From an uncultured Lachnospiraceae bacterium (GTDB taxonomy: Bacteria; Bacillota_A; Clostridia; Lachnospirales; Lachnospiraceae), in assembly GCA_946621895.1 (NCBI GenBank), contig CAMOOZ010000076.1, forward strand, positions 1-5,563: DNA of 5,563 bases. Reading direction: 5' to 3'. The position numbers and the translations under genes were made by a program. Positions 1 to 5,528 of this stretch are shown in pieces; the first letter of the stretch is position 1, and every line of letters starts with the position of its first letter. Under the pieces are notes generated by a model. The model did no database searches. It saw nothing but the letters and a program-made list of their open reading frames with translations, and had not been told where the DNA came from.

Positions 1-1
1 G

Positions 2-1645
2 GAATGCCTGGGTGCCAGAGGCTCCGGCACCGACCATGGCTCCAGGATCATCTCGCCGGCGGATGAGACGGACGGGACCTTTTTGGAGTCCCTCACCGGA
101 ATTCGAAACGGCGCCTTTTCGGACTGCGATGACATCGTGTCCGTGGATTTCTCCGAGAGCCCGATGGTGACGACGATCCCCGAGGACTGCTTTAAGGACG
201 CGGACAAGATCCAGAGCGTGATCCTTTCGGATTCCGTCACGAAGATCGAGGACGGCGCCTTTGCCGGGGAAACGGATGACGGGCAGCCGATTTCCGTCAC
301 GGTGACGATCCCGGCGAAGAATGTGAATATCGACGACGACGCCTTTAATCATGACTGGGTCAGCTTCATCAAGGGGCCTACGGATTCCGCGGCGAAGACC
401 TATGCGGACCGCCATGAGGTGAACTATTCCCAGCAGAATATGTATACGATCCTGTTCCTCAACGATGACGGGAATATCTTTGAAAGACGGGTCGTCGAAG
501 AGGGCTATGTGCTGACGGAGAAATTCCCGGCGAATCCGACGAAGACCGGTTATACCTTCAACGGCTGGAAGCTGATCCAGGGGGTGGATTACCGTCCCGT
601 GACCTCGGATCTCACCTTCATCGCCACCTACACCGCGAATCCCTCCCCGGAGAGCGGCGGGGGCGGCGGCCGGATCACGGGCTCAGGCTCCAGCAAGTCC
701 TCCGGCTCGAAAAACAATAACAACAATGACAATAACTCGAGATCCAAATACCGGGTCATCGTGGAATACGGCTCCGGAGACGGGGAATATGAGAAGGATG
801 CCACCGTTTCCATTTACGCAAACGATCCGCCCGAGGGCAATGTGTTTGACCGCTGGGTCGTGATCAACGGGCTTTCCTCATTGGATAATGCGTCGAACCG
901 CTTTACCACCTTTAAGATGCCCTCCCATGAGGTGAGGGTGCAGGCCACCTACAAGAAGGACGGATCCACCTCGGGCGGCTCCCGCTCCAGCAGCGTGGCC
1001 GGCTCTTCAAACGGCGACCGGGCTAGCACCACACGGACCTCCTCCCGGGATACCACCGGAAACGGCAGCGGCAACGGCCGCACCAGCGTCGTCGTGAATT
1101 CCTCCGGGATCAGCAATCAGGATCTGGCCAATGCCGTGGTGCATGGCTCAACGGATAATTTCATCGTCCGGATCACGCAGGACGATGCCACCACGGGTCA
1201 GGTGGAGGAGGCCTTAAGGGCCACCTACGGGAGCCTGGAAAACCTGCTCTATTATCCGATGAACATCCAGCTGTTCAATTCGGACGGCACGATGCAGATC
1301 ACGGACACGGCGGGGCTCACCGTGGACATCACGGTGCCGCTGCCGGATGCCTTAAGGACCTATGGCGGAAACAATAAGGTAGCGGCGATCAGAGCCGGGT
1401 TGTTAGAGACGCTTGCGCCGCGCTTCACCTCGATTTCGGGCGTGCCCTGCATCAGCTTTACGGCCTCCCACTTTTCGCCCTATGTGATCTGGACGGATAC
1501 GGCCAATCTTTCCGACGGCTTAATGGATGCGAACCCGAAGACCGGGGATATCGAGCCGAAGTGGTTCTTATCCGGCGGCCTCGCGGCGCTCTCTTTGCTG
1601 CTCTTCTTTAAGAAGGACAGGAGAGGAAGGAAGGTGACTGCCTGA
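2..1645 (+). CDS. BspA-like LRR surface protein with InlB/Flg_new-type repeats and NPKTGD anchor (5' partial)
   Basis: This is the C-terminal part of a secreted, wall- or membrane-anchored surface protein. The frame is open to the left edge, so the gene starts outside the window; the TTG at 83 lies inside an LRR unit and is not a credible start. Visible order: BspA-type LRR units (to about 430; motifs such as I-R-N-G-A-F-S-D-C and V-T-K-I-E-D-G-A-F-A-G); an InlB B-repeat/Flg_new-like module (443-634; G-Y-T-F-N-G-W); a Gly/Ser/Asn-rich linker (635-745); a second, different module like Flg_new_2 (746-961; V-F-D-R-W-V and F-K-M-P-S-H-E-V); a Ser/Thr/Gly-rich linker (962-1095); a membrane-proximal domain ending in S-H-F-S-P-Y (about 1096-1494); NPKTGD (1532-1549); a hydrophobic segment (1562-1609); and a basic tail. 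BspA-like proteins are often adhesins, but the ligand here is unknown. NPKTGD fits a sortase signal of the non-LPXTG type, though plain membrane anchoring is also possible. Confidence 0.88.
   Translation, partial: ECLGARGSGTDHGSRIISPADETDGTFLESLTGIRNGAFSDCDDIVSVDFSESPMVTTIPEDCFKDADKIQSVILSDSVTKIEDGAFAGETDDGQPISVTVTIPAKNVNIDDDAFNHDWVSFIKGPTDSAAKTYADRHEVNYSQQNMYTILFLNDDGNIFERRVVEEGYVLTEKFPANPTKTGYTFNGWKLIQGVDYRPVTSDLTFIATYTANPSPESGGGGGRITGSGSSKSSGSKNNNNNDNNSRSKYRVIVEYGSGDGEYEKDATVSIYANDPPEGNVFDRWVVINGLSSLDNASNRFTTFKMPSHEVRVQATYKKDGSTSGGSRSSSVAGSSNGDRASTTRTSSRDTTGNGSGNGRTSVVVNSSGISNQDLANAVVHGSTDNFIVRITQDDATTGQVEEALRATYGSLENLLYYPMNIQLFNSDGTMQITDTAGLTVDITVPLPDALRTYGGNNKVAAIRAGLLETLAPRFTSISGVPCISFTASHFSPYVIWTDTANLSDGLMDANPKTGDIEPKWFLSGGLAALSLLLFFKKDRRGRKVTA
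443..634 (+). other. InlB B-repeat / Flg_new-like module in the first surface protein
   Basis: This segment of about 64 codons has the pattern of the Listeria-Bacteroides repeat. An opening beta strand (Y-T-I-L-F-L) is followed by a G-Y-V-L turn, a P-T-K-T-G-Y-T-F-N-G-W core, and a closing F-I-A-T-Y strand. Such modules are small ubiquitin-like beta folds that usually act as stalks or spacers in surface proteins. Only one copy of this subtype is present. The boundaries are by eye. Confidence 0.75.
746..961 (+). other. Flg_new_2-like beta module in the first surface protein
   Basis: This is a second beta module, different from the one at 443-634. It shows the Y-x-x-G-x-x-V-S-I-Y-A pattern, a V-F-D-R-W core, and a T-F-K-M-P-S-H-E-V-R-V-Q-A-T-Y ending. 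That ending matches the T-F-x-M-P-x-x-x-V-x-V-x-A-x-F close typical of the Flg_new_2 / bacterial repeat family. It sits between two low-complexity linkers, as expected for a stalk element. The preceding linker contains an Asn-rich run near 710-736. Confidence 0.65.
1532..1642 (+). other. Cell-surface anchor signal NPKTGD + TM + basic tail
   Basis: N-P-K-T-G-D (1532-1549) is followed by a hydrophobic span (1562-1609) and a tail rich in Lys and Arg ending R-G-R-K-V-T-A. This tripartite layout is that of a sortase sorting signal. The pentapeptide is not LPXTG. It fits the (S/N/P)PXTG type reported for some clostridial class B sortases, so a dedicated sortase elsewhere in the genome would be expected. 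No sortase gene lies in this window. Confidence 0.6.
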
Positions 1646-1698
1646 TGAAAAGCTCCTCACGGAAACGATCCGGTTTTTCCCTGCTTCTGCTTTTCCTG
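1616..1698 (+). repeat. Tail/RBS/signal-peptide repeat, copy 1
   Basis: This is the first copy of an imperfect direct repeat with a 92-bp offset; the second copy is at 1708-1790. By hand count, the first 30 positions (1616-1645, tail codons, ribosome site and stop) match at 25 of 30. The next 53 (1646-1698, start of a signal peptide) match at 36 of 53. The repeat therefore spans the junction 'end of one surface-protein gene / start of the next'. Confidence 0.75.
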
Positions 1699-1737
1699 TC
1701 TGATCGCGGCAGGCGAGGAAGGAAGGTCACCGCTTGA
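1645..1737 (+). pseudogene. 30-codon deletion scar: signal-peptide start fused to anchor tail of a lost paralogue
   Basis: ATG at 1645 overlaps the TGA of the upstream gene and has an AGGAAGGAAGG site 10 nt before it. The frame reads a basic, Ser-rich start (M-K-S-S-S-R-K-R), a short hydrophobic run (F-S-L-L-L-L-F-L), then S-D-R-G-R-R-G-R-K-V-T-A and stop at 1735-1737. Its start aligns with the signal peptide of the next gene. Its end repeats the last residues of the previous protein in the same frame. I infer that a surface-protein gene once lay here and lost everything between its signal peptide and its tail. The alternative is a duplicated junction that never held a full gene. A functional 30-residue peptide is possible but less likely. 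Too short to export anything useful. Confidence 0.55.
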
Positions 1738-1790
1738 AGAAAAGCGCCGGATGGAAACTGCTCGTCGTATCCTTGCTGCTGCTTTCTCTG
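1708..1790 (+). repeat. Tail/RBS/signal-peptide repeat, copy 2
   Basis: This is the second copy of the 92-bp-offset repeat at 1616-1698. The ATG of copy 1 (1645-1647) corresponds here to AAG (1737-1739), and the codon one step earlier is TTG (1734-1736). This explains why the downstream gene starts with TTG: its ancestral ATG appears to have been lost, or copy 1 gained one. Confidence 0.75.
1716..1726 (+). promoter_or_regulatory. Ribosome binding site deciding the TTG start at 1734
   Basis: AGGAAGGAAGG lies 7 nt before TTG 1734 and is the only good site near the start of the large downstream frame. It lies within the codons for R-G-R-K of the scar frame, whose TGA (1735-1737) overlaps the TTG. 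Ribosomes ending the scar frame would finish on the next start, so translational coupling is likely. Confidence 0.75.
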
Positions 1791-4682
1791 CTTGCGGGCG
1801 CGATCCCGCCCGGGGTGATCCGCGCGGAGGAGTCCCGCAGCAGCGAGGTGGCCGAAGAGGCGGGGAGAAGCTCCGATGTGGCGTCGGATGCCGGCGACGG
1901 CGCGAGGGAAAGCACTGTTTCCGGGGAAGAAGATGAGGAGCCTTCCGCTGAAGAGGGGAGAAGCTCGTCTGTGGATGGGGAGGAGGGGGATGCTTCCGCC
2001 GATGCGGCATCCACCGGACGCACATCTTCTGCCGACGAGGGAGAGCCCGCGCCCGCAGCCTCCGCGGATTTCCGGCTGAAGGGCTCGGTCCTTGTGGCCT
2101 ATACAGGCTCTGCGCCCTCCGTGACGATCCCAAGAGGGGTTACGGAGATCGGCGAGAGCGCCTTTGAGGGAAATACGACGCTTTCCTCTGTCACCGCGCC
2201 GGAGGGGCTTTTGCGCATCGGCTACAGGGCCTTTGCGGACTGCATCACGCTCACCTCGGTGACCCTGCCGGATTCCTTAAAGTCCATCGGCAATTTCGCT
2301 TTTCAGGGGGATTCCTCCTTAAGCGCCTTCAGCGTGGGCTCGGGGCTTGAGGAACTGGGGATCGGCGTTTTCGGCAGCTGCGGCAGGCTTTCCGACATCA
2401 GCTTTAACGGCAGCTATTTAAAGCCGAACCGTTATATTGCGGAAAACGGCGGCGTCTATAACCGCGGCAGCAAAACGGTGCTTTACGCGTATCTCCCGGG
2501 CTATGCCGCCTCCTCGTTTGCGCTGCCGGACTCCGTGGAGCGGATCCAGGATTATGCCTTTTACGGCGCAAAAAAGCTGACGGATGTCAACCTCGGCGGG
2601 AAACTCAGAAAGATCCCGGGCTATGCCTTTTCCCACTGCTCAGGGCTTTCCGATATCGTGGTTCCCTCGTCCGTGTCGCTGATCGAGAGAAAGGCCTTTG
2701 AAAATTGCTACCGGATGACGCATGCCTATATTCCGCCCTCCGTCTCCTATATCGCTCCCTCGGCCTTTGACGGCTGCATAGCTCTGGATATCGAGGCAAG
2801 CGCCGATTCCGCGGCAGGCGCCTTCGCCGAGGATTTTACAACGGAACCGCCGCTGATGATGGAAGCGGAGGAGGGAGCTTCCTCCGGAAATGACGCTTCG
2901 GCAACAGGAGACGGCGCCGTTAGCGGCGCTTCTCCGGAGGCTTCCGCGGAAAACGGCAGCGCCTCATCCGCAGCGCCGGCATCACCCAGGGGCGTGATCG
3001 ACGGAAACACCAGGCAAAATGCCGGCGGCTCCCCCGTGACGCAGAGCAGGACGATCGCGCAGTACGGCATTTCCGCCTCGATCGTTGAGGGCGGGGCCAC
3101 TTCTACGATGGGCAATGTGACGGGACGCTCCCGGGTGCTCTCCGGCAGGGCCTTTATCGGCATGGACGGACAGGGCGTATACGGAAACGCGATGGGGGAA
3201 GCGCCAAAACCGCAGAGCAGCGTGGTCTTTGAGGGAGAGCTCGGCAACTTAAGCCCCGGCGGTGAGGAGACTTCCGCTGATGGGGCGCCGGACGCTTCCG
3301 CGGGGGATCCCGAGGCAAGGGAAAAGTGGACATCCCTGCCGAAATATGTGGTGGCCTCCGGGAGGATCACGAAGACCGCTTTTTACGGTAAAAAAGATCT
3401 CACACAATATGATTTTACGGAAGGCAAGCCCATCAGGGCGATCGGGGAGCTTTCCTTTGCGCGCTCCGGGCTTTCTGCCGTGAATATTCCGCAGACCGTA
3501 TCCTCCATCGGCTACGGCGCCTTTTATCATGCGGATGATTTACGGCAGGTCAGCATTCCGAAAAGCGTGGAGTATATCGGGCCGAAGGCCTTTGCCGGCA
3601 CGCCCTGGCTTGCGGAAAGGCTTTCCGCCGGCGGCTTTGTGATCGAGGGAAACGGGATCCTCTTAGGCTATGGCGGAAGCGATAAGCGCCTGGAGATCCC
3701 CGAGGGTGTAAAGGTGATCGGGCCCGAGGCCTTTATGGGGAATACAGCGCTTGAAGAAGTGGTCCTGCCGGATTCCTTAAAGGAGATCGGGGAGGGCGCC
3801 TTTCAGGACTGCGCCGCGCTAAAGACCGTCACCGGCGGAAACGGGGTAACGGGCATCGCGGACAGGGCCTTTCACCATACGGCGCTGGAAAATTATCGGA
3901 TTCCGGAGAGCGTAAGGGAGCTGGGGCTTGGCGCTTTTGCCGGCGTTAAGTCCGTGAGCCTTCCGGAAAAGCTTCCGGCATTATCCTTTGCGCCCAGCGC
4001 GGAAAGACTTGCCAATGCGGCAAACCGGATCCCTGTGTTTGCCGGCGCCTTATCCGTGACGAAAAACGGCGCGCCGTTTGCGGAACCCGGCTATACCGCG
4101 GCATTTACGCCGGAGGGCGAGTTTTTTACCCTTTCCTCCTCCGTTTTTTCGGAGGGAGAGGCCTCCCTTTCGGGAGTAACCTCCGACGGCTATGCGCTTG
4201 TCCTTGCGGACGAGGATCCATCAGCACTCGAAGAGGCCTTCGGGCGGATCTACGGGACGACGCTGCCGGATAATGCGAAGGGCTTTTCGCTCACCTTAAC
4301 GGATGAAAAGAGCCGGGTGCCCATCCGTCAGCTGGGAAAAAACCTGCTGAGCGTCACGCTTTCCCTGAACGAAGCTCCGGATATGTCCCGGGGCGGGCTG
4401 CATCTGGTGACGCTGGATGCGGACGGCCAGCTGGAGGCGCTTCCGGTGGATTATGCCGCGGAAACGGGAACGGTGAGCTTTTCCGTTTCCCATCTTTCGC
4501 CCTTTGCGCTGTATCAGAATGAGGGGGAGAGGGTGACCGTCACCGGGGGGACCTTAAATGCCATGGCGCCGCTGGATGATACCCCGGCCACCGGGGATAT
4601 TCCCCTGGATCCCAGGCTCTTTCTCGTGCTGGGACTGTTTTTTGCCGGGCTTGCGGTGCTGGTGGGGGCGGGGAAGCGGTAA
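1734..4682 (+). CDS. BspA-like LRR surface protein with two LRR blocks and TPATGD anchor
   Basis: This is a 982-residue exported surface protein. The start is TTG: the ribosome site fits it, a signal peptide follows at once (residues 1-31, K-K then a Leu-rich core, likely cut near I-R-A), and there is no in-frame ATG before about residue 375. Order: acidic Ser/Ala/Glu-rich stretch (32-111); LRR_5/BspA block 1 (113-350); linker without LRR pattern (351-535); LRR block 2 (536-753); membrane-proximal domain ending S-H-L-S-P-F (about 770-928); T-P-A-T-G-D (950-955); hydrophobic segment (962-980); short K-R end. LRR units follow I-P-x-x-V-x-x-I-G-x-x-A-F. The membrane-proximal domain is related to that of the upstream gene, so the two are paralogues with different exposed parts. 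An adhesive role is the usual proposal for the family; no ligand can be read from the sequence. The anchor may be a sortase signal or a plain membrane stop; the tail (G-K-R) is very short. Confidence 0.93.
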   Translation: MKKSAGWKLLVVSLLLLSLLAGAIPPGVIRAEESRSSEVAEEAGRSSDVASDAGDGARESTVSGEEDEEPSAEEGRSSSVDGEEGDASADAASTGRTSSADEGEPAPAASADFRLKGSVLVAYTGSAPSVTIPRGVTEIGESAFEGNTTLSSVTAPEGLLRIGYRAFADCITLTSVTLPDSLKSIGNFAFQGDSSLSAFSVGSGLEELGIGVFGSCGRLSDISFNGSYLKPNRYIAENGGVYNRGSKTVLYAYLPGYAASSFALPDSVERIQDYAFYGAKKLTDVNLGGKLRKIPGYAFSHCSGLSDIVVPSSVSLIERKAFENCYRMTHAYIPPSVSYIAPSAFDGCIALDIEASADSAAGAFAEDFTTEPPLMMEAEEGASSGNDASATGDGAVSGASPEASAENGSASSAAPASPRGVIDGNTRQNAGGSPVTQSRTIAQYGISASIVEGGATSTMGNVTGRSRVLSGRAFIGMDGQGVYGNAMGEAPKPQSSVVFEGELGNLSPGGEETSADGAPDASAGDPEAREKWTSLPKYVVASGRITKTAFYGKKDLTQYDFTEGKPIRAIGELSFARSGLSAVNIPQTVSSIGYGAFYHADDLRQVSIPKSVEYIGPKAFAGTPWLAERLSAGGFVIEGNGILLGYGGSDKRLEIPEGVKVIGPEAFMGNTALEEVVLPDSLKEIGEGAFQDCAALKTVTGGNGVTGIADRAFHHTALENYRIPESVRELGLGAFAGVKSVSLPEKLPALSFAPSAERLANAANRIPVFAGALSVTKNGAPFAEPGYTAAFTPEGEFFTLSSSVFSEGEASLSGVTSDGYALVLADEDPSALEEAFGRIYGTTLPDNAKGFSLTLTDEKSRVPIRQLGKNLLSVTLSLNEAPDMSRGGLHLVTLDADGQLEALPVDYAAETGTVSFSVSHLSPFALYQNEGERVTVTGGTLNAMAPLDDTPATGDIPLDPRLFLVLGLFFAGLAVLVGAGKR
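2070..2783 (+). other. BspA-type LRR block 1 of the second surface protein
   Basis: Residues 113-350 hold about nine repeat units of roughly 22-24 residues of the LRR_5 (BspA) kind. Examples are V-T-E-I-G-E-S-A-F-E-G-N, L-L-R-I-G-Y-R-A-F-A-D-C and L-K-S-I-G-N-F-A-F-Q-G. The block opens with an F-x-L-K-G-x-V-L-V-A-Y lead-in seen before many such arrays. An irregular unit near residues 225-265 (N-G-G-V-Y-N) acts as an internal lead-in. Such arrays form curved solenoids for protein binding. Confidence 0.85.
3339..3992 (+). other. BspA-type LRR block 2 of the second surface protein
   Basis: Residues 536-753 form a second LRR_5 array, with a lead-in F-V-I-E-G-N-G-I-L-L-G-Y-G-G in its middle. Units such as V-K-V-I-G-P-E-A-F-M-G-N and L-K-E-I-G-E-G-A-F-Q-D-C closely match units of block 1 exactly 500 residues earlier. 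A 19-nt stretch is identical (2264-2282 and 3764-3782). The blocks therefore look like internal duplicates that have since diverged. Confidence 0.83.
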
Positions 4683-4690
4683 ACACCAAA

Positions 4691-4759
4691 ATGCGTAAGG
4701 AACGGATAAGGTTATTTCGCGATGGTTCCTCAGGATATACGGAAAGGCGATGGGGATGA
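4691..4759 (+). other. Short open frame (22 codons) overlapping the start of the next gene
   Basis: ATG 4691 opens a 22-residue frame, very basic (M-R-K-E-R-I-R-L-F-R), whose TGA overlaps the ATG at 4756 in an ATGA arrangement. It fills the only gap between the surface-protein gene and the small-gene pair. It could be a coupling leader or a remnant, or chance. There is no clear ribosome site before it, so it is not called as a gene. Confidence 0.25.
4741..4747 (+). promoter_or_regulatory. Ribosome binding site favouring the start at 4756
   Basis: GGAAAGG is 8 nt before ATG 4756 but only 2 nt before the in-frame ATG at 4750. The spacing supports the later start, which also gives the M-I-L-R opening usual for this protein family. 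Confidence 0.6.
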
Positions 4760-5097
4760 TTTTAAGACAGCGGGTGAGCATGGATGAGATCAGGCAGATG
4801 CAGCCGCAATGCTTTGAAGACATGGTGAAGATCGTAATTGATGCAAAACGGGAGATGGTTGCGGTAAATCTGGAAATGCATTCGGATCTGGGAATAGAGC
4901 TGTATGACGATGGCTCGGAAGAGCAGGATCTGTTTGGTGCCAACATATTTTATGAGGATCATTCGATTGAGTGGAGTTCGACTTTGAATATCAGACAAAA
5001 CAGAAGGATCCAGAACGGCACATATGGCAGGGTGATCACAGACCAGCCGACAATTGACAGGCTGACGGATATCGTGGATCGGTGGATCGCAAGATAG
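4756..5097 (+). CDS. DUF5674-like small protein
   Basis: This is a 113-residue soluble protein with no signal peptide or membrane segment. It matches the pattern I know for DUF5674: F-x-D-M-V-K-x-V-x-D near the start (here C-F-E-D-M-V-K-I-V-I-D), E-x-H-x-D (here E-M-H-S-D), G-S-x-x-x-x-L-x-G-x-N (here G-S-E-E-Q-D-L-F-G-A-N), then a x-N-I-R motif (T-L-N-I-R-Q) and a closing I-x-x-I-V-x-x-x-I helix. The molecular function of the family is not known to me. Start 4756 is chosen over 4750 for ribosome-site spacing. It is followed after 20 nt by another small gene and probably shares its transcript. No terminator is visible between it and the surface-protein gene, so read-through from upstream is possible. 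Base composition is lower in GC than the surface genes. Confidence 0.75.
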   Translation: MILRQRVSMDEIRQMQPQCFEDMVKIVIDAKREMVAVNLEMHSDLGIELYDDGSEEQDLFGANIFYEDHSIEWSSTLNIRQNRRIQNGTYGRVITDQPTIDRLTDIVDRWIAR

Positions 5098-5100
5098 AGA

Positions 5101-5111
5101 AGGAAGAAGGG
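5101..5111 (+). promoter_or_regulatory. Ribosome binding site deciding the GTG start at 5118
   Basis: AGGAAGAAGGG ends 6 nt before GTG 5118. The alternative GTG at 5082 lies inside the previous gene and has no comparable site. The later start also gives an M-N-A-A-R-W-N opening that looks like a natural N-terminus. Confidence 0.65.
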
Positions 5112-5117
5112 AAAGCC

Positions 5118-5435
5118 GTGAATGCAGCAAGATGGAACAGTATGTGCATCAGTGAGCAGATGCTCAATATAGGAGGGGAGATTGAGCGTGCGCTCGACAG
5201 GAAAGATAAGCATCTGTCGGAACAATACCTGAAAAAGGCGCTGGAGCTTTTTGCACTGACAAAAGCAGATCCGAAAAATCAGCGCAGGCTCGAGGAAATA
5301 AGCCTGGCGGAAGAGGAGTTGATCGACTATTTCCATGAAAACAGGTACGGGAACGACAGGAACAGCCTGATGTCCTACTGGAATTCCTTCCTGTCGGCAA
5401 CACAGCTGGGTGTATATCGCGAAAACACAACATAA
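5118..5435 (+). CDS. Small helical protein of unknown function, partner of the DUF5674-like gene
   Basis: This is a 105-residue soluble protein from a GTG start. I cannot name its family with certainty. It reads as almost all helix: an N-terminal segment with A-R-W-N and I-S-E-Q-M-L-N-I-G-G-E-I-E-R-A-L, a second helix pair with Y-L-K-K-A-L-E-L-F-A-L-T and P-K-N-Q-R-R-L-E-E-I, and an end with L-x-x-Y-W-N-S-F. The pattern 'E-Q-M-x-N-I-G-x-E-I-x-R-A ... A-L-E-L ... D-P' resembles conserved short hypothetical proteins that I have an impression of seeing beside DUF5674 genes, but I cannot confirm this here. It has no signal peptide, no membrane segment and no obvious catalytic motif. It follows the DUF5674-like gene by 20 nt and is ended by a strong terminator, so the two form a small operon or the end of a longer one. 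Confidence 0.75.
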   Translation: MNAARWNSMCISEQMLNIGGEIERALDRKDKHLSEQYLKKALELFALTKADPKNQRRLEEISLAEEELIDYFHENRYGNDRNSLMSYWNSFLSATQLGVYRENTT

Positions 5436-5444
5436 AATAATCTT

Positions 5445-5476
5445 TTGTATCTATTCTGAACAGATACGGTTTTTTT
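5445..5476 (+). terminator. Intrinsic terminator after the small-gene pair
   Basis: GTATCT (5447-5452) pairs with AGATAC (5462-5467) around a 9-nt loop. Two G-U pairs (5445-5446 with 5468-5469) extend the stem, and a run of seven T follows (5470-5476). It starts 9 nt after the stop codon at 5435. The A-rich sequence on the left side could let it work weakly in the other direction too. Confidence 0.82.
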
Positions 5477-5528
5477 GTATGGAACAGATATTACAGGAAA
5501 ACAATTTCGGAAACTGTTGGGGGAGGAC

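Noticed and set aside
83..85. TTG as the start of the first gene
   Set aside because: The frame is open without a stop from base 2, the codon lies inside an LRR region, and there is no ribosome site before it. The gene is simply cut by the window edge.
1657..2133. Reverse-strand open frame (158 codons) opposite the signal peptide region
   Set aside because: The product is an Arg/Pro/Ser-rich mirror of the acidic Ser-rich stretch, with no recognisable motif.
2747..3370. Long reverse-strand open frame (207 codons)
   Set aside because: It lies wholly inside the second surface gene, where GC-rich Ser/Ala/Gly codons leave few stops on the other strand. Its product is low-complexity Pro/Ser/Ala, and it has no family pattern.
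4698..4730. AGGAAC / GTTCCT inverted repeat after the second surface gene as a terminator
   Set aside because: The stem is only 6 bp with a 21-nt loop and no T run follows, so it is not a convincing terminator.
4734..4740. TATAC-like -10 box before the DUF5674-like gene
   Set aside because: It is too close to the start codon to leave room for a leader and ribosome site, and no matching -35 box is clear.
5082..5117. GTG 5082 as the start of the helical small protein
   Set aside because: It overlaps the previous gene and lacks a ribosome site; GTG 5118 has one at good spacing.
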